From positions 31,616-69,867 of the forward strand of contig NZ_JAKJHX010000009.1 in NCBI RefSeq assembly GCF_021648855.1: a stretch of DNA of 38,252 nt, written 5' to 3'. The notes beneath the pieces are model-generated. The model was not told the origin of the DNA and ran no database searches. It saw only the letters and a list, made by a program, of their open reading frames with translations. Source of the stretch: Tychonema litorale BBK16 (GTDB lineage: Bacteria; Cyanobacteriota; Cyanobacteriia; Cyanobacteriales; Microcoleaceae). Positions 23,538 to 32,547 of this stretch are shown here, in pieces; position 1 is the stretch's first letter; the number at the start of each line of letters is the position of its first letter. The translations under genes were made by a program, and so were the position numbers.

Positions 23538-26500
23538 TTAGTCTACCCCTTCAATCCGGTCTTCCACCTCCTGATACAACTCACGCAACCTGTCCAAATT
23601 ACTCTCCGAAGTCTCCCAATAACCCCGGCCATTCACCTCAAGCAAAGTGCTCACAATCTTACGGAAAGAATGAGGATTCAAATTCAGCAAACGCTTCTGC
23701 ATCTCCTCATCTTGGATAAACGTACCGTTCACATCCTCATACACCCAATTGTCCACCGCGCCCGCAGTCGCACTCCATCCAGTCGTATTCACCAGACGCT
23801 TAGAAATCTCCCGCACGCCCTCATAGCCGTGGGATAACATCCCCTCGTACCACTTCGGATTCAGCAGCTTAGTCCGCGAATCTAAACGCACGGTTTCTGA
23901 TAGCGTCCGTACCTGGGCGTTCGCTGTTGTGGTATCAGCAACAAAGGATGTTGGTTTCTTGCCATCTGCGCGCAAACTGCCGATTAATTTAGTTGGATCG
24001 GAGTCGAAATAGTGCGACACGTCGGTTAGTGAAATCTCCGCAGAATCTAAGTTTTGGAAGGTGACTTCAGCAGTTTTTAAGGATGATTCAAAAATCTGCC
24101 TGTCTTGTTCCATTGTGCCGGGATTGTCGGAAGAAAAGGCGAAGGATTTGCGGGTTAAGTACATTTCCTGCAACTCGGCTTCGGTTTCCCAAGTGCTGTT
24201 TTCTACCGCTAAGTTGACGTTAGATGAATAGGAACCGGAAGCATTGGAAAAGACGCGGGTGGCTGCTTGGCGCAGGTTGATTCCCATTTCTTCCGCTTGC
24301 TTCAAGGCGTGTTTGCGGACGAAGTTCATTTCTAAGGGTTCGTCGGCTTCTGCTGCCATTTTCACCGCTTTATCTAACAGGTTCATTTGGTTGATGAACA
24401 AGTCGCGGAAGACGCCGGAACAGTTAATTACTACGTCGATTCGAGGCCGTCCCAATTCTTCTAAAGACAGCAATTCCAGCTTATTAACGCGGCCTAAAGC
24501 GTCGGGTACTGGCTTCACTCCCACCATCCACATTACTTGCGCGAGGGATTCGCCGTAAGTCTTGATGTTGTCGGTTCCCCAGAGCACAACGGCGATGGTT
24601 TCTGGGTAATTTCCGTCGTTATCGGTGCGCTGTCTTTCTAATAGCCGATCGACTACAACCTTAGCAGACTTAATCGCCCCTGTTGTAGGGATTGACTGCG
24701 GGTCCAAAGCGTGCATATTCTTCCCAGTCGGCAAAACATCCGGGTTGCGAATCGGATCGCCACCTGGGCCGGGGATAATGTATTCGCCCTCTAGCGCGCG
24801 CAACAGTGCGCCCAATTCGTTATCGGCGCAAACTTGCTGCAAACAGAATTCCAGATACTCAAACAGCGGTTTAATCAGGTCTGAATCGACTTTTTTGTAA
24901 CCGGCTGCGTGTAAGGATTCAATCCAAGGTGTTTTCTTGCCCATGTTGAAGAAATTCAACTTGGAAACTAGGGAAACTCGACCCTCAGCATCGGTTTGTT
25001 CTTTCACTAAAGCGCTGACAGCATCGCGACAGGCTAAGGTGATGTTTTGCAGCAATTCGACATCGGCTAAAATGCCTTTGTCGTTGTTGGTGTAGATGTC
25101 GTCAATATTCCGATCGCAACTTAAAGCAATAATCCGCGACAAACTGACTAATCCGTCTTCTTCCCGGTCTAAATTGGCGATATTGACGAGTGTTGCGATC
25201 GCCTCTTCCGCAGTCGGTGGCTTCCCAACAACGTGCAAACCACAAGGTAACAACCGCGACTCAATCTCCATCAACTTGCGGTAAACCAAGCCAACTAAAT
25301 TATCCCGTTCCTCCGCAGTCATACCAGCAGCAACCCCCCGTTCTTGTTCGGGAGGTAAGGTGATATCTTTGTCCAAATTCACCAAACGGCATTTTTCAAC
25401 GATCGCATCCACGATCGGCACACCGCGCCCAGTACCCTTCAAAGTTTGATAAGAAGCAATCAACTCGCTGAGTTCCTGCAAACCTTTATACAACCCCGCA
25501 TTTTCAGCCGGAGGAGTTAGATAGCTGATCGTTTCAGCATAACTGCGACGCTTAGCAATTGTTGCCTCACTCGGATTATTAGCCGCGTAATAATAGAGGT
25601 TGGGAATCTTGCCGATCAAACTGTCGGGATAACAATCTCCAGACATTCCCATCTGCTTACCGGGCATGAATTCTAGGGAACCGTGAGTGCCAAAGTGCAG
25701 CACCGCATCCGCACCCCAAATGCGCTCCAAATATGTGTAGTAAGCAGCAAAACCGTGGTGCGGACTAGCAGAACGAGAGAACAACAACCGCATCGGATCG
25801 CCTTCGTATCCAAAAGTAGGTTGCACTCCGATAAACACGTTACCAAAATGTTTGCCAAAAATCAGCAAATTTTGTCCGTCACTGTTTAAATTCCCTGGAG
25901 GTGGGCCCCAATTTTCTTCCAAACGTTCCGAGTAAGGCGTGAATTCTTCATACTCAGCTACGGACATCCGGTAAGCAACATTCAATTCCGGGCTTTGGTA
26001 TTGGGCTGTTGCGTCATGGATGACTTCTTGCATCAGTTTTTCGGCGGAATCTGGCAGTTCTGGCAAGTCGTAACCGTTGCCTTTTAAGGCTTTCAAGACT
26101 TCGTAAATCGAGCCGAAAACGTCTAAATAAGCTGCGGTTCCTACGTTACCTTTGTCGGGAGGGAAACTGAAAACTGTGATCGCAACTTTCTTGTCTAATT
26201 TCGGTTTGCGGCGCAGCATTGCCCATTTTAGAGAACGCTGGGCGATCGCCTCAATTCTATCTTGCAGCGCGATCGCCTTTCCAGTTGCGCCATCACGTCC
26301 CGACACAATAATTGGTTCGATCGCACCATCCAACTCAGGAATCGCCACTTGCAGCGCAACTTGAATCGGGTGCAAGCCTAAATCGCTATCTTCCCACTCT
26401 TCAGTCGTTTGGAAAACCAGCGGCAAAGCCACCATGTAAGGACAATTCAATTTCTTCAAAGACTCGATCGCCTTTGGGTGATCTTGTTTCGCCGGGCCAC

Positions 26501-27533
26501 CCACCAAAGCAAAACCAGTCAAAGAAACCACCGCATCAACGATCGGCAGAGGCGTAACACCTTTTGCCGCCACTTCCAAGAAGAAAGTTTCCACAGGTTT
26601 CGAGAAGTCCAAACCGCCAGCAAAAATTGGGATTACCCGCGCGCCCATTGCCTCCAATTCCTGCACCATCGCTACATAGTGCGCGTCATCTCCTGTTACT
26701 AAGTGAGTCCGTTGCAACACTAAACCAATGCAAGGTGCGAGGGGATCTTTGAGATCCGCAGAAATATCTGTGCGGGCATTAAACCAGTTCAGATATCCTT
26801 TGACATCTTCAAACATCGACGGTGCCAAAGGATGCCAAATTCCCATATCCAGGTAAACAACTGGATCGTGGAAAGTTGTTTTTGACAAATCTTTGAAGAC
26901 ATATTTCTGTGACAACATCAACAAGAAGTTTTCCAAGTTTTCTTGGGAACCTCCTAGCCAATATTGGAAACTCAGCATGAAATTCCGAGCATCTTGGGCT
27001 TTGTCAAGAGGCAAATATTTCAGCACTTTCGGCAAAGTTTGCAGCAGTTTCAGCATTCCATCTTGGAAGGAACTACCGGATTTTTCCTTCCGTTTTTTCA
27101 TGAATTCGCCGATCGCACTTTTGCTTTGTCCCAATTGTGCCATCGAGAAACTGCCCATTTTATTCAGGCGCATCACCCCAGGCATCGACGGGAAGACGAC
27201 GGCGACATCCAGTTTGTCGCGCAACGGCGCTACCGCCTCTACCACTTTTTCGGCCAAATCTTCGATAAAAATTAGAGAAGCTATAAATATGTTGGCATCC
27301 GCGACATCCCGCTTGAAAGCTTCGTAGTTTTCCGGGCTGCGGAGTTCCTCGATCAGGTAGCCGCTGATTTCGATCGCCAAATTTGGATTTTTCTTATTTA
27401 TCGATCGAACCGCCGCCGACAGGGCGCTTTGATACTGCGGTTCGAGTACGACATAGACCACCTTGAGCAGCGATCGTCCTTGCAAGTTTTCCGGTACGAT
27501 GTGGCGAACGGTGGGCTTGACGTGAGTGAACAT
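23538..27533 (-). CDS. chlH: Magnesium chelatase subunit H
   Basis: The 1331-residue large subunit binds protoporphyrin IX and, with ChlI and ChlD, inserts Mg2+ at the first committed step of chlorophyll synthesis. The family start [35 protein letters not shown] is present, as are [15 protein letters not shown] (near 635) and the CobN/BchH C-terminal region [18 protein letters not shown]. The C-terminus ends [21 protein letters not shown]. The protein is full length. It is monocistronic, with a hairpin terminator. The 498-base upstream region is AT-rich and must carry its promoter, but I see no unambiguous boxes on this strand. Confidence 0.99.
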   Translation of the reverse strand: MFTHVKPTVRHIVPENLQGRSLLKVVYVVLEPQYQSALSAAVRSINKKNPNLAIEISGYLIEELRSPENYEAFKRDVADANIFIASLIFIEDLAEKVVEAVAPLRDKLDVAVVFPSMPGVMRLNKMGSFSMAQLGQSKSAIGEFMKKRKEKSGSSFQDGMLKLLQTLPKVLKYLPLDKAQDARNFMLSFQYWLGGSQENLENFLLMLSQKYVFKDLSKTTFHDPVVYLDMGIWHPLAPSMFEDVKGYLNWFNARTDISADLKDPLAPCIGLVLQRTHLVTGDDAHYVAMVQELEAMGARVIPIFAGGLDFSKPVETFFLEVAAKGVTPLPIVDAVVSLTGFALVGGPAKQDHPKAIESLKKLNCPYMVALPLVFQTTEEWEDSDLGLHPIQVALQVAIPELDGAIEPIIVSGRDGATGKAIALQDRIEAIAQRSLKWAMLRRKPKLDKKVAITVFSFPPDKGNVGTAAYLDVFGSIYEVLKALKGNGYDLPELPDSAEKLMQEVIHDATAQYQSPELNVAYRMSVAEYEEFTPYSERLEENWGPPPGNLNSDGQNLLIFGKHFGNVFIGVQPTFGYEGDPMRLLFSRSASPHHGFAAYYTYLERIWGADAVLHFGTHGSLEFMPGKQMGMSGDCYPDSLIGKIPNLYYYAANNPSEATIAKRRSYAETISYLTPPAENAGLYKGLQELSELIASYQTLKGTGRGVPIVDAIVEKCRLVNLDKDITLPPEQERGVAAGMTAEERDNLVGLVYRKLMEIESRLLPCGLHVVGKPPTAEEAIATLVNIANLDREEDGLVSLSRIIALSCDRNIDDIYTNNDKGILADVELLQNITLACRDAVSALVKEQTDAEGRVSLVSKLNFFNMGKKTPWIESLHAAGYKKVDSDLIKPLFEYLEFCLQQVCADNELGALLRALEGEYIIPGPGGDPIRNPDVLPTGKNMHALDPQSIPTTGAIKSAKVVVDRLLERQRTDNDGNYPETIAVVLWGTDNIKTYGESLAQVMWMVGVKPVPDALGRVNKLELLSLEELGRPRIDVVINCSGVFRDLFINQMNLLDKAVKMAAEADEPLEMNFVRKHALKQAEEMGINLRQAATRVFSNASGSYSSNVNLAVENSTWETEAELQEMYLTRKSFAFSSDNPGTMEQDRQIFESSLKTAEVTFQNLDSAEISLTDVSHYFDSDPTKLIGSLRADGKKPTSFVADTTTANAQVRTLSETVRLDSRTKLLNPKWYEGMLSHGYEGVREISKRLVNTTGWSATAGAVDNWVYEDVNGTFIQDEEMQKRLLNLNPHSFRKIVSTLLEVNGRGYWETSESNLDRLRELYQEVEDRIEGVD

Positions 27534-28031
27534 CCGGTTAGGCTCCTTTAAGATGCTGTTTTCGCGAATCGGGAATTTTTTACCCCATAAGCATTTTTAC
27601 CAGAAAACGCTTGCCATTAACCGATTCGATCCTGCCAATTACACAATTCGACAAATTTATTGCAACTTTTCGTTACATTTTTTGCTGAATTTATTGAGTA
27701 AATACTCCAAATTTTATTTACAAAAATTTACTTGACTTATATTGTAAAATGTGTATAGAGAAAATTTCCAAAAAAATCCCGAAACAAGTTCCAATTTTTG
27801 TATAACAGATCATACTTGCGAGAGAGAGATTAACAGATGTAAAAAGACGATAATTTATGGATGTAGAATAAACAAATAGGATCATTCATGTTTAACAAAA
27901 CTTGATATTTACCCAGGAACTTAAAACCATTTTATAACTTCTGAATTCTATAAGTTCCCGATCCGCGATCGACTGCATGAAAAACTCATTAGTATTCACA
28001 ATCAAACTCATCAAAACCTAAGTAAAAAAAC
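27534..28031. other. AT-rich divergent promoter region between chlH and paralog 1
   Basis: A 498-base gap. Candidate plus-strand boxes are TTGACT at 27732 and TATAGA at 27754, 16 bases apart. A 24-base segment at 27904 to 27927 (GATATTT...CAGGAACTTAAAAC) is repeated at 29165, upstream of the second paralog. No gene is visible. Confidence 0.6.
27732..27759 (+). promoter_or_regulatory. Candidate sigma-70 promoter
   Basis: TTGACT and TATAGA with a 16-base spacer lie 273 bases before the first repeat-protein gene. This is a sequence match only. Confidence 0.3.
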
Positions 28032-29021
28032 ATGGCTAACTACGCAATTTTTGACGAAAAATATTACCTGGAATCATATCCGTGGCTGAAACCAGCTATT
28101 GATGCAGGAATCGTCAAATCCGGCAGAGAACACTTTGAAAAATTCGGTCAAGCCGGCGGTCTAACCAAAGTATCACGTTATTTTGACGAAGCTACTTACC
28201 TGGCCGGCAACCCAGACCTCCAACCCTTTGTCAAGACTGTCAATCCAAACGCACCTTTCGCGACTGGACTAGATCACTTTATCCAGTTCGGTTACGACGA
28301 AGGACAGCGACGGGCCAGAGTATCGCCTGAGTACAACGAAGATTTTTATTTGGCAAATAACTCAGAATTGCGATCGTTTGTCGGGCCTAATGCAGCTTTC
28401 AAATCAGGATATCAGCATTTCGTTCAATTCGGAGCGAAAGAAGGTCGTTTTGGGACTTCATTCTTTGAACCAGAATACTTACAAAAAAACCCCGATATCG
28501 TGCCATCTGTCAACTCTGGAAACTTGAAAACTGGTCGGGAACACTACTTCAATTTTGGAAAAAACGAGCCTAACCGTTCTGCTACTTTTGTGGGTAGCCG
28601 CAGCAACGACATCATCACTGGTGTTGGTGTGGGAAACACCGAACTAATTGGAGTAGAAGTAGGAATCGATCCCAGACGTAACCGGCAGTATGAAAGCTTT
28701 GGAAGCAACGAGTTCGATGTCCTGATTGGCAGTCCAGGAATTGATACATTCGTACTCGGAGTTCCTGCTACAAGCGGTAACGTTACTCCAACTCCGCTCT
28801 ATTTGGGTAATGGTCAAGCTACTATTCGGAACTTCAACGTAGACGATGATTTTATCCAACTGCAAGGAGCTTCTTTAGATAGCTATCAGCTAGTTCCTGT
28901 CGGCAGCAATTTGTCAATCCAAACACGTTTTGGAGACGTACTTGGTGTGATCGAAGGAGGCTCTGGTTTGGGCTTGATAGCTCAAGGTTCCAATAGTAAT
29001 GGTACTTTTGTGATTGGATAG
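28032..29021 (+). CDS. Repeat-containing RTX-like surface or secreted protein, paralog 1
   Basis: The 329-residue protein has four roughly 40-residue repeats between about 5 and 185. Each has the pattern F/Y-x2-xYLxxNPDLxxxV...G..HFxxFGxxEGR, for example FDEATYLAGNPDLQPFV then GLDHFIQFGYDEG. Such repeats accompany hemolysin-type and S-layer-like proteins in cyanobacteria. The C-terminal region (from about 185) is beta-rich with SNDIITG and FDVLIGSPGIDTFVLG, resembling calcium-binding RTX turns. There is no N-terminal signal peptide, so type I secretion is likely if it is exported. A close paralog lies 270 bases downstream. No typical ribosome-binding site; the leader is A-rich. Confidence 0.75.
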   Translation: MANYAIFDEKYYLESYPWLKPAIDAGIVKSGREHFEKFGQAGGLTKVSRYFDEATYLAGNPDLQPFVKTVNPNAPFATGLDHFIQFGYDEGQRRARVSPEYNEDFYLANNSELRSFVGPNAAFKSGYQHFVQFGAKEGRFGTSFFEPEYLQKNPDIVPSVNSGNLKTGREHYFNFGKNEPNRSATFVGSRSNDIITGVGVGNTELIGVEVGIDPRRNRQYESFGSNEFDVLIGSPGIDTFVLGVPATSGNVTPTPLYLGNGQATIRNFNVDDDFIQLQGASLDSYQLVPVGSNLSIQTRFGDVLGVIEGGSGLGLIAQGSNSNGTFVIG

Positions 29022-29078
29022 TCATTAGTCATTGGTCATTGGTTATTAGTCATTGGTCATTGGTCATTGGTCATTAGG
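29022..29078. repeat. GTCATTG/GTCATTA heptamer array
   Basis: About eight degenerate GTCATTG units lie immediately after the first paralog. Typical cyanobacterial short tandem repeat. Confidence 0.85.
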
Positions 29079-29126
29079 TAAAGCCGATGATTGATGACTT
29101 TTTCGTGATTTGAGCAAGGTAAAAAT

Positions 29127-29245
29127 ATGCTAACTACGGTAATTTCACGATCGGATAGTTAAATGATATTTGATCAGGAACTTAAAACGGCTTGAGAAAG
29201 TCTGAATTGGATAGAAATCTCGAAGCTATTCAGGATTTGCCTGAT
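29127..29245 (+). pseudogene. Fossils of further repeat-protein gene copies
   Basis: ATGCTAACTACGGTAATTT at 29127 matches the 5' end of paralog 1 with one base lost, and is fused within a few bases to ...CGATCGGATAG, matching the paralogs' 3' end (GATTGGATAG). After a copy of the upstream region, 29205 to 29245 aligns at 35 of 41 positions to the end and downstream flank of paralog 2 (30347 to 30387). These look like copies from which the coding body has been deleted. Confidence 0.6.
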
Positions 29246-29291
29246 TCCTGCTGTCGGTGCGATCGCAATTTACTTTCTTACAAAAACAACA

Positions 29292-30356
29292 ATGAATTAC
29301 GACATTTTTGACGAAAAATACTACCTTGCTCAATATCCGTGGTTGAAACCAGCGATTGACGCAGGAACCATCAAATCTGGAAAAGAACACTTTGAAAAAT
29401 TCGGTCAAGCGGGCGGTTTAACAAAAGTATCGCGGTATTTTGACGAAGCTACTTACCTTGCTGGCAACCCAGACATCGCTGCCTTAGTCCGCACTCCTAG
29501 CAAGCCAAATGGGACTTTTGCTACAGGCTTAGATCACTTTATTCAGTTCGGTTACGAAGAAGGTCGATCGCGCGTATCGCCTGAGTATGACGAAGCATTT
29601 TATCTAGCAAATAACCGAGATTTGCGGCCGTTTATTCAGAATGGAACTTTTAAAAATGGCTACCAGCATTTCATTAAATTCGGTATCAAAGATGGTCGCT
29701 TTGGGACTTCTTTCTTGGAACCAGAATACTTACAGAAAAACTCTGATATTGTGCCACTTGTCAACTCTGGAGCCTTGAAAACCGGTCGGGAACATTACTT
29801 CAATTTCGGGAAAAACGAGCCAAGCCGGTCTGCGACTTTTGTCGGAAGTTCTGGGAGTGACATCCTCACCGGTTCCGGGGTAGGGAAAGTTGAATTAATT
29901 GGGGTTGAAGTAGGTTTAGGTACAGGTAATGGCTTTGGCAGCGGTCGAGTTTATGAAAGTGATGGCAGCAGTGAATTCGATATTCTCATTGGTGGTAGTG
30001 GCCGCGATAAATTTGCGCTTGCTCAGGAGAACATAACCAGTAGGGGCACGCCACTAGGATCGACACAGTTTTATATCGGGCGGGGTTTTGCGACAATTCG
30101 GAATTTTACTCAAGGTCAGGATACTATTGAGCTAGGAGGAGCTATCTCACAATCAAATTCTTACTTAGATATTTTCTCGGTATTTCCCATTAACAATGGT
30201 CGAGATTTAGCTATCCAAACGAAGGGATTTGCCAACCCTATAAATGGAGTGCCATCAATCAGTAATTCTGACACGATCGCTATTATTGAGGGCGGCGGAA
30301 ATCTGACATTGAATCAATTATCATCGTTTGGGAGTTATACATTTACAATTGGATAG
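29292..30356 (+). CDS. Repeat-containing RTX-like surface or secreted protein, paralog 2
   Basis: The 354-residue protein is closely similar to the preceding one in the four N-terminal repeats (FDEKYYLAQYPWLKPAIDAG, FDEATYLAGNPDIAALV, YDEAFYLANNRDLRPFI, LEPEYLQKNSDIVPLV). It diverges more in the C-terminal part, which carries SSGSDILTGSG and FDILIGGSGRDKFALAQ, better RTX-like calcium turns than in paralog 1. This suggests a conserved repeat platform and a variable end. It has no signal peptide and no clear ribosome-binding site. Functional identity is unknown; a cell-surface or matrix role is inferred from the domain types. Confidence 0.75.
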   Translation: MNYDIFDEKYYLAQYPWLKPAIDAGTIKSGKEHFEKFGQAGGLTKVSRYFDEATYLAGNPDIAALVRTPSKPNGTFATGLDHFIQFGYEEGRSRVSPEYDEAFYLANNRDLRPFIQNGTFKNGYQHFIKFGIKDGRFGTSFLEPEYLQKNSDIVPLVNSGALKTGREHYFNFGKNEPSRSATFVGSSGSDILTGSGVGKVELIGVEVGLGTGNGFGSGRVYESDGSSEFDILIGGSGRDKFALAQENITSRGTPLGSTQFYIGRGFATIRNFTQGQDTIELGGAISQSNSYLDIFSVFPINNGRDLAIQTKGFANPINGVPSISNSDTIAIIEGGGNLTLNQLSSFGSYTFTIG

Positions 30357-30410
30357 AAGTCTCGCAGCTATTGGGGATTTACCCGATCGCGCCTGGGGAG
30401 TCCGATAATT

Positions 30411-30525
30411 GGCGTTGCTGATTTGAAGTATGATTTTCCTCCGAAATGTAGGGGCAATTCATGAATTGCCCCTACATTTCGGGAATTGCCTAAGCAAGTT
30501 AATCATACCTAGATTCAGCAACGCC
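30411..30525. mobile_element. 115-bp MITE with 8-bp target duplication
   Basis: Terminal inverted repeats begin GGCGTTGCTGA and end TCAGCAACGCC, matching at 21 of 25 positions. The exact direct repeats CGATAATT at 30403 to 30410 and 30526 to 30533 are the target duplication. The centre is a perfect 20-bp-arm hairpin (CGAAATGTAGGGGCAATTCA and its complement). It has no coding capacity. An 8-bp duplication fits families such as ISL3 or IS1595 rather than IS630. Confidence 0.85.
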
Positions 30526-30585
30526 CGATAATTAACTGTACCATCCAGAAACCGGGTTTCTCGAATAAACCCGGTTGCTAAGTCT

Positions 30586-31059
30586 TTAATTGCGGCGCGC
30601 GAGCTTCAATACCTCAACCGCATCTTGATGACCCTCGGAAGACGCCCAAATTAACGCCGTCCAAGTGTTATGATCCTTAGCCTTAATATCAGCTCCTTTT
30701 TCGATCAAAAATTCCACAACTTCAGTACGCCCGCTACCAGCCGCACTCATCAAAGCCGTCAAACCAAAATTAGTTTGAGCATTCACATCTGCTCCCGCCT
30801 CCAACAAAAGCTGTACAATCTCCCTATGTCCAGCAGCAGCGGCACTCATTAACGGTGTCCAACCGTCATTGTCGCCACTGTTGACATCGGCATCATCCGC
30901 GAGCAATTTTTTGACGAGATCAACATCGCCAGCCTCAGCCGCAGCCGTCAAAGCTGTCGCCCCTTCCTCATCTTTGGCATTGATATCTGCAAGTTGTTCG
31001 ATCGCATCTTCTAAACTAGAAACATCACCAGTCTTGGTGGCATTAATTGAATCTGTCAT
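30586..31059 (-). CDS. Ankyrin-repeat protein
   Basis: The 157-residue protein starts at the ATG at 31059, chosen because GGAGAAT lies directly upstream; a longer in-frame extension would run into the divergent gene. It consists of about four to five ankyrin repeats with the consensus G-x-TALxxAAxxGxxxxVxxLLxxGADVNAxxxxGxT (for example GWTPLMSAAAAGHREIVQLLLEAGADVNAQTNFG). Ankyrin domains mediate protein-protein contacts. There is no enzymatic domain or signal peptide, so a cytoplasmic adaptor is likely. It shares a 34-base divergent promoter region with the LpxB-related gene. Confidence 0.9.
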   Translation of the reverse strand: MTDSINATKTGDVSSLEDAIEQLADINAKDEEGATALTAAAEAGDVDLVKKLLADDADVNSGDNDGWTPLMSAAAAGHREIVQLLLEAGADVNAQTNFGLTALMSAAGSGRTEVVEFLIEKGADIKAKDHNTWTALIWASSEGHQDAVEVLKLARRN

Positions 31060-31093
31060 ATTCTCCTTTGCATCCTCTAAAATCTTAAATCCC

Positions 31094-32422
31094 ATGACAG
31101 TAGATATCTTAATCCTCTCCAATGGCCCTGGAGAATTAGCAACCTGGGTACGTCCCGTTGTGCAAGCGTTGCGAGAACATTTAGGATGCGATCGCACATC
31201 TGTCCGCATTTCCCTAATTCTATCCCCTTGTCCCCACGCCACGGGCAAAGAAGCACAAATCGCAAGTTCATACCCTGAAGTTGACAGAGTGCAAGCACCA
31301 GAGCATTTTTTGCCATTCCTATTATCTGGTAAAACTGCTGCAAATTGGGATTGGCACGAAAAAGGAGTTGTTTTATTTTTAGGTGGCGACCAATTTTTTA
31401 CAGTTGTTATTGGTAAAAGACTCAAATATCGCACTGTTATCTATGCGGAATGGGAGGCACGGTGGTATCGCTGGATTGATAAATTTGCTGCTATGAAATC
31501 GGAAGTATTTGATAAAATTCCCGAAAAATATGCTAATAAATTTACAGTTGTGGGAGACTTAATTGCAGAAGTAGGTAATCGGAAACTGATTGAGGCGGAC
31601 AGGAATAAATTGGACAGGGCGGGCACGAATAAATTGGATGGGGCGGGCACGAATAAATTGGAGAGGGCGGGCACGGGGGCACCGCCCCTACGGGAATTAG
31701 TTGGATTGTTACCGGGTTCTAAGGCTGCGAAATTAGCTTTAGGTGTGCCATTATGTTTGTCGATCGCACAATCGATCCACCGCATCCGCCCTGAAACTCG
31801 CTTTGTGATTCCCGTTGCACCTACCATAGATGTGCAAACTCTAGCACGTTTTGCCGACCAAGAACACAATCCTTGTCTACATTTATTTGCAAATTCCGCA
31901 GCAGAACTTCATGTAACAGAATCACCATTTTTGCAGACAGCAAATGGCTTAACAATAGAACTTTGGACTGAGACACCAGCCTATGATTTACTATCAGAGT
32001 GTAGTCTGTGTTTGACTACTGTGGGAGCGAATACTGCGGAATTGGGTTCGTTAGCTGTACCGATGATAGTTTTGCTACCAACGCAGCAATTGGATGCGAT
32101 GAAATCTTGGGATGGTTTACCGGGATTGCTGGCAAATTTGCCGTTTGTTGGTTCGGTTTTTGCTATAATTATTAATTGGCTAATCTGGCGAGTGGGTTCG
32201 CGAAAACTCTATGCTTGGCCGAATATTTGGGCGCAGGAGGAGATAGTACCGGAGTTGGTTGGGAAGTTGGAACCGGAAGTTGTGGCGAAATTGGCGATCG
32301 ACTATTTGAGCCATCCTGATAGGTTAGCAGAAATGTGCGATCGTTTGCGATCGGTTCGAGGAGAATCAGGGGCTGCAAATAAAATTGCTGAATTGGTTTG
32401 TGGACAACTTGATTTGCAATAA
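31094..32422 (+). CDS. LpxB-related lipid-A-disaccharide synthase-like protein
   Basis: The protein is 442 residues from the ATG at 31094 (MTVDILILSNGPGELATWV). It resembles the family of LpxB-related glycosyltransferases found in cyanobacteria and plants, whose substrate is undefined. GT-B features are visible: LILSPCPHATGKEAQIASSYP, VVLFLGGDQFFTVVIGKRL, VGLLPGSKAAKLALGVPLCLSIA, and the LTTVGANTAELGSLAVPMIVLLPT donor-site loop. A hydrophobic helix near 355 to 375 could touch the membrane. Between the two domains (about 171 to 200) lies a low-complexity insert made of three 8-residue repeats plus repeat-derived GTGAPPL. It keeps the frame and probably forms a flexible loop. Confidence 0.88.
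   Translation: MTVDILILSNGPGELATWVRPVVQALREHLGCDRTSVRISLILSPCPHATGKEAQIASSYPEVDRVQAPEHFLPFLLSGKTAANWDWHEKGVVLFLGGDQFFTVVIGKRLKYRTVIYAEWEARWYRWIDKFAAMKSEVFDKIPEKYANKFTVVGDLIAEVGNRKLIEADRNKLDRAGTNKLDGAGTNKLERAGTGAPPLRELVGLLPGSKAAKLALGVPLCLSIAQSIHRIRPETRFVIPVAPTIDVQTLARFADQEHNPCLHLFANSAAELHVTESPFLQTANGLTIELWTETPAYDLLSECSLCLTTVGANTAELGSLAVPMIVLLPTQQLDAMKSWDGLPGLLANLPFVGSVFAIIINWLIWRVGSRKLYAWPNIWAQEEIVPELVGKLEPEVVAKLAIDYLSHPDRLAEMCDRLRSVRGESGAANKIAELVCGQLDLQ
31604..31692 (+). repeat. In-frame 24-bp minisatellite plus dispersed repeat inside a CDS
   Basis: Three 24-base units (31604, 31628, 31652), each AATAAATTGGA...GGGCGGGCACG, encode NKLDRAGT, NKLDGAGT and NKLERAGT. They are followed by GGGGCACCGCCCCTAC. 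This last part is the same repeat as after the RibD-like gene at 390. The unit length of 24 keeps the frame. Confidence 0.9.
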
Positions 32423-32488
32423 TAAATAAAATCTTGTAGATACTGTCTTAGTCTGTCAAGGGTAGCAGTCAAATAATTAGGATCGAAA

Positions 32489-32518
32489 GGCTTTTGGGAT
32501 TTCAAAGTCCCAAAAGCC
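32489..32518. terminator. Hairpin between convergent genes
   Basis: An 11-bp perfect stem GGCTTTTGGGA/TCCCAAAAGCC with an 8-base loop lies between the LpxB-related gene and the convergent carotenoid oxygenase. The T-run is weak, so it is a possible bidirectional terminator. Confidence 0.5.
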
Positions 32519-32547
32519 GAATGCACCACACCCCACACTAAAGTCCT

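Noticed and set aside
27526..27735. 69-codon plus-strand ORF at the start of chlH
   Set aside because: It begins inside chlH on the opposite strand and its composition follows the AT-rich leader; it shows no protein-like domain.
30869..31093. Extension of the LpxB-related gene to an ATG at 30869
   Set aside because: It would run antisense through the ankyrin gene; the family N-terminus (MTVDILILSNGPGE) begins at 31094.
31060..31434. Longer ankyrin ORF starting at 31434
   Set aside because: The added residues are antisense to the LpxB-related gene, and a good ribosome-binding site precedes the ATG at 31059.
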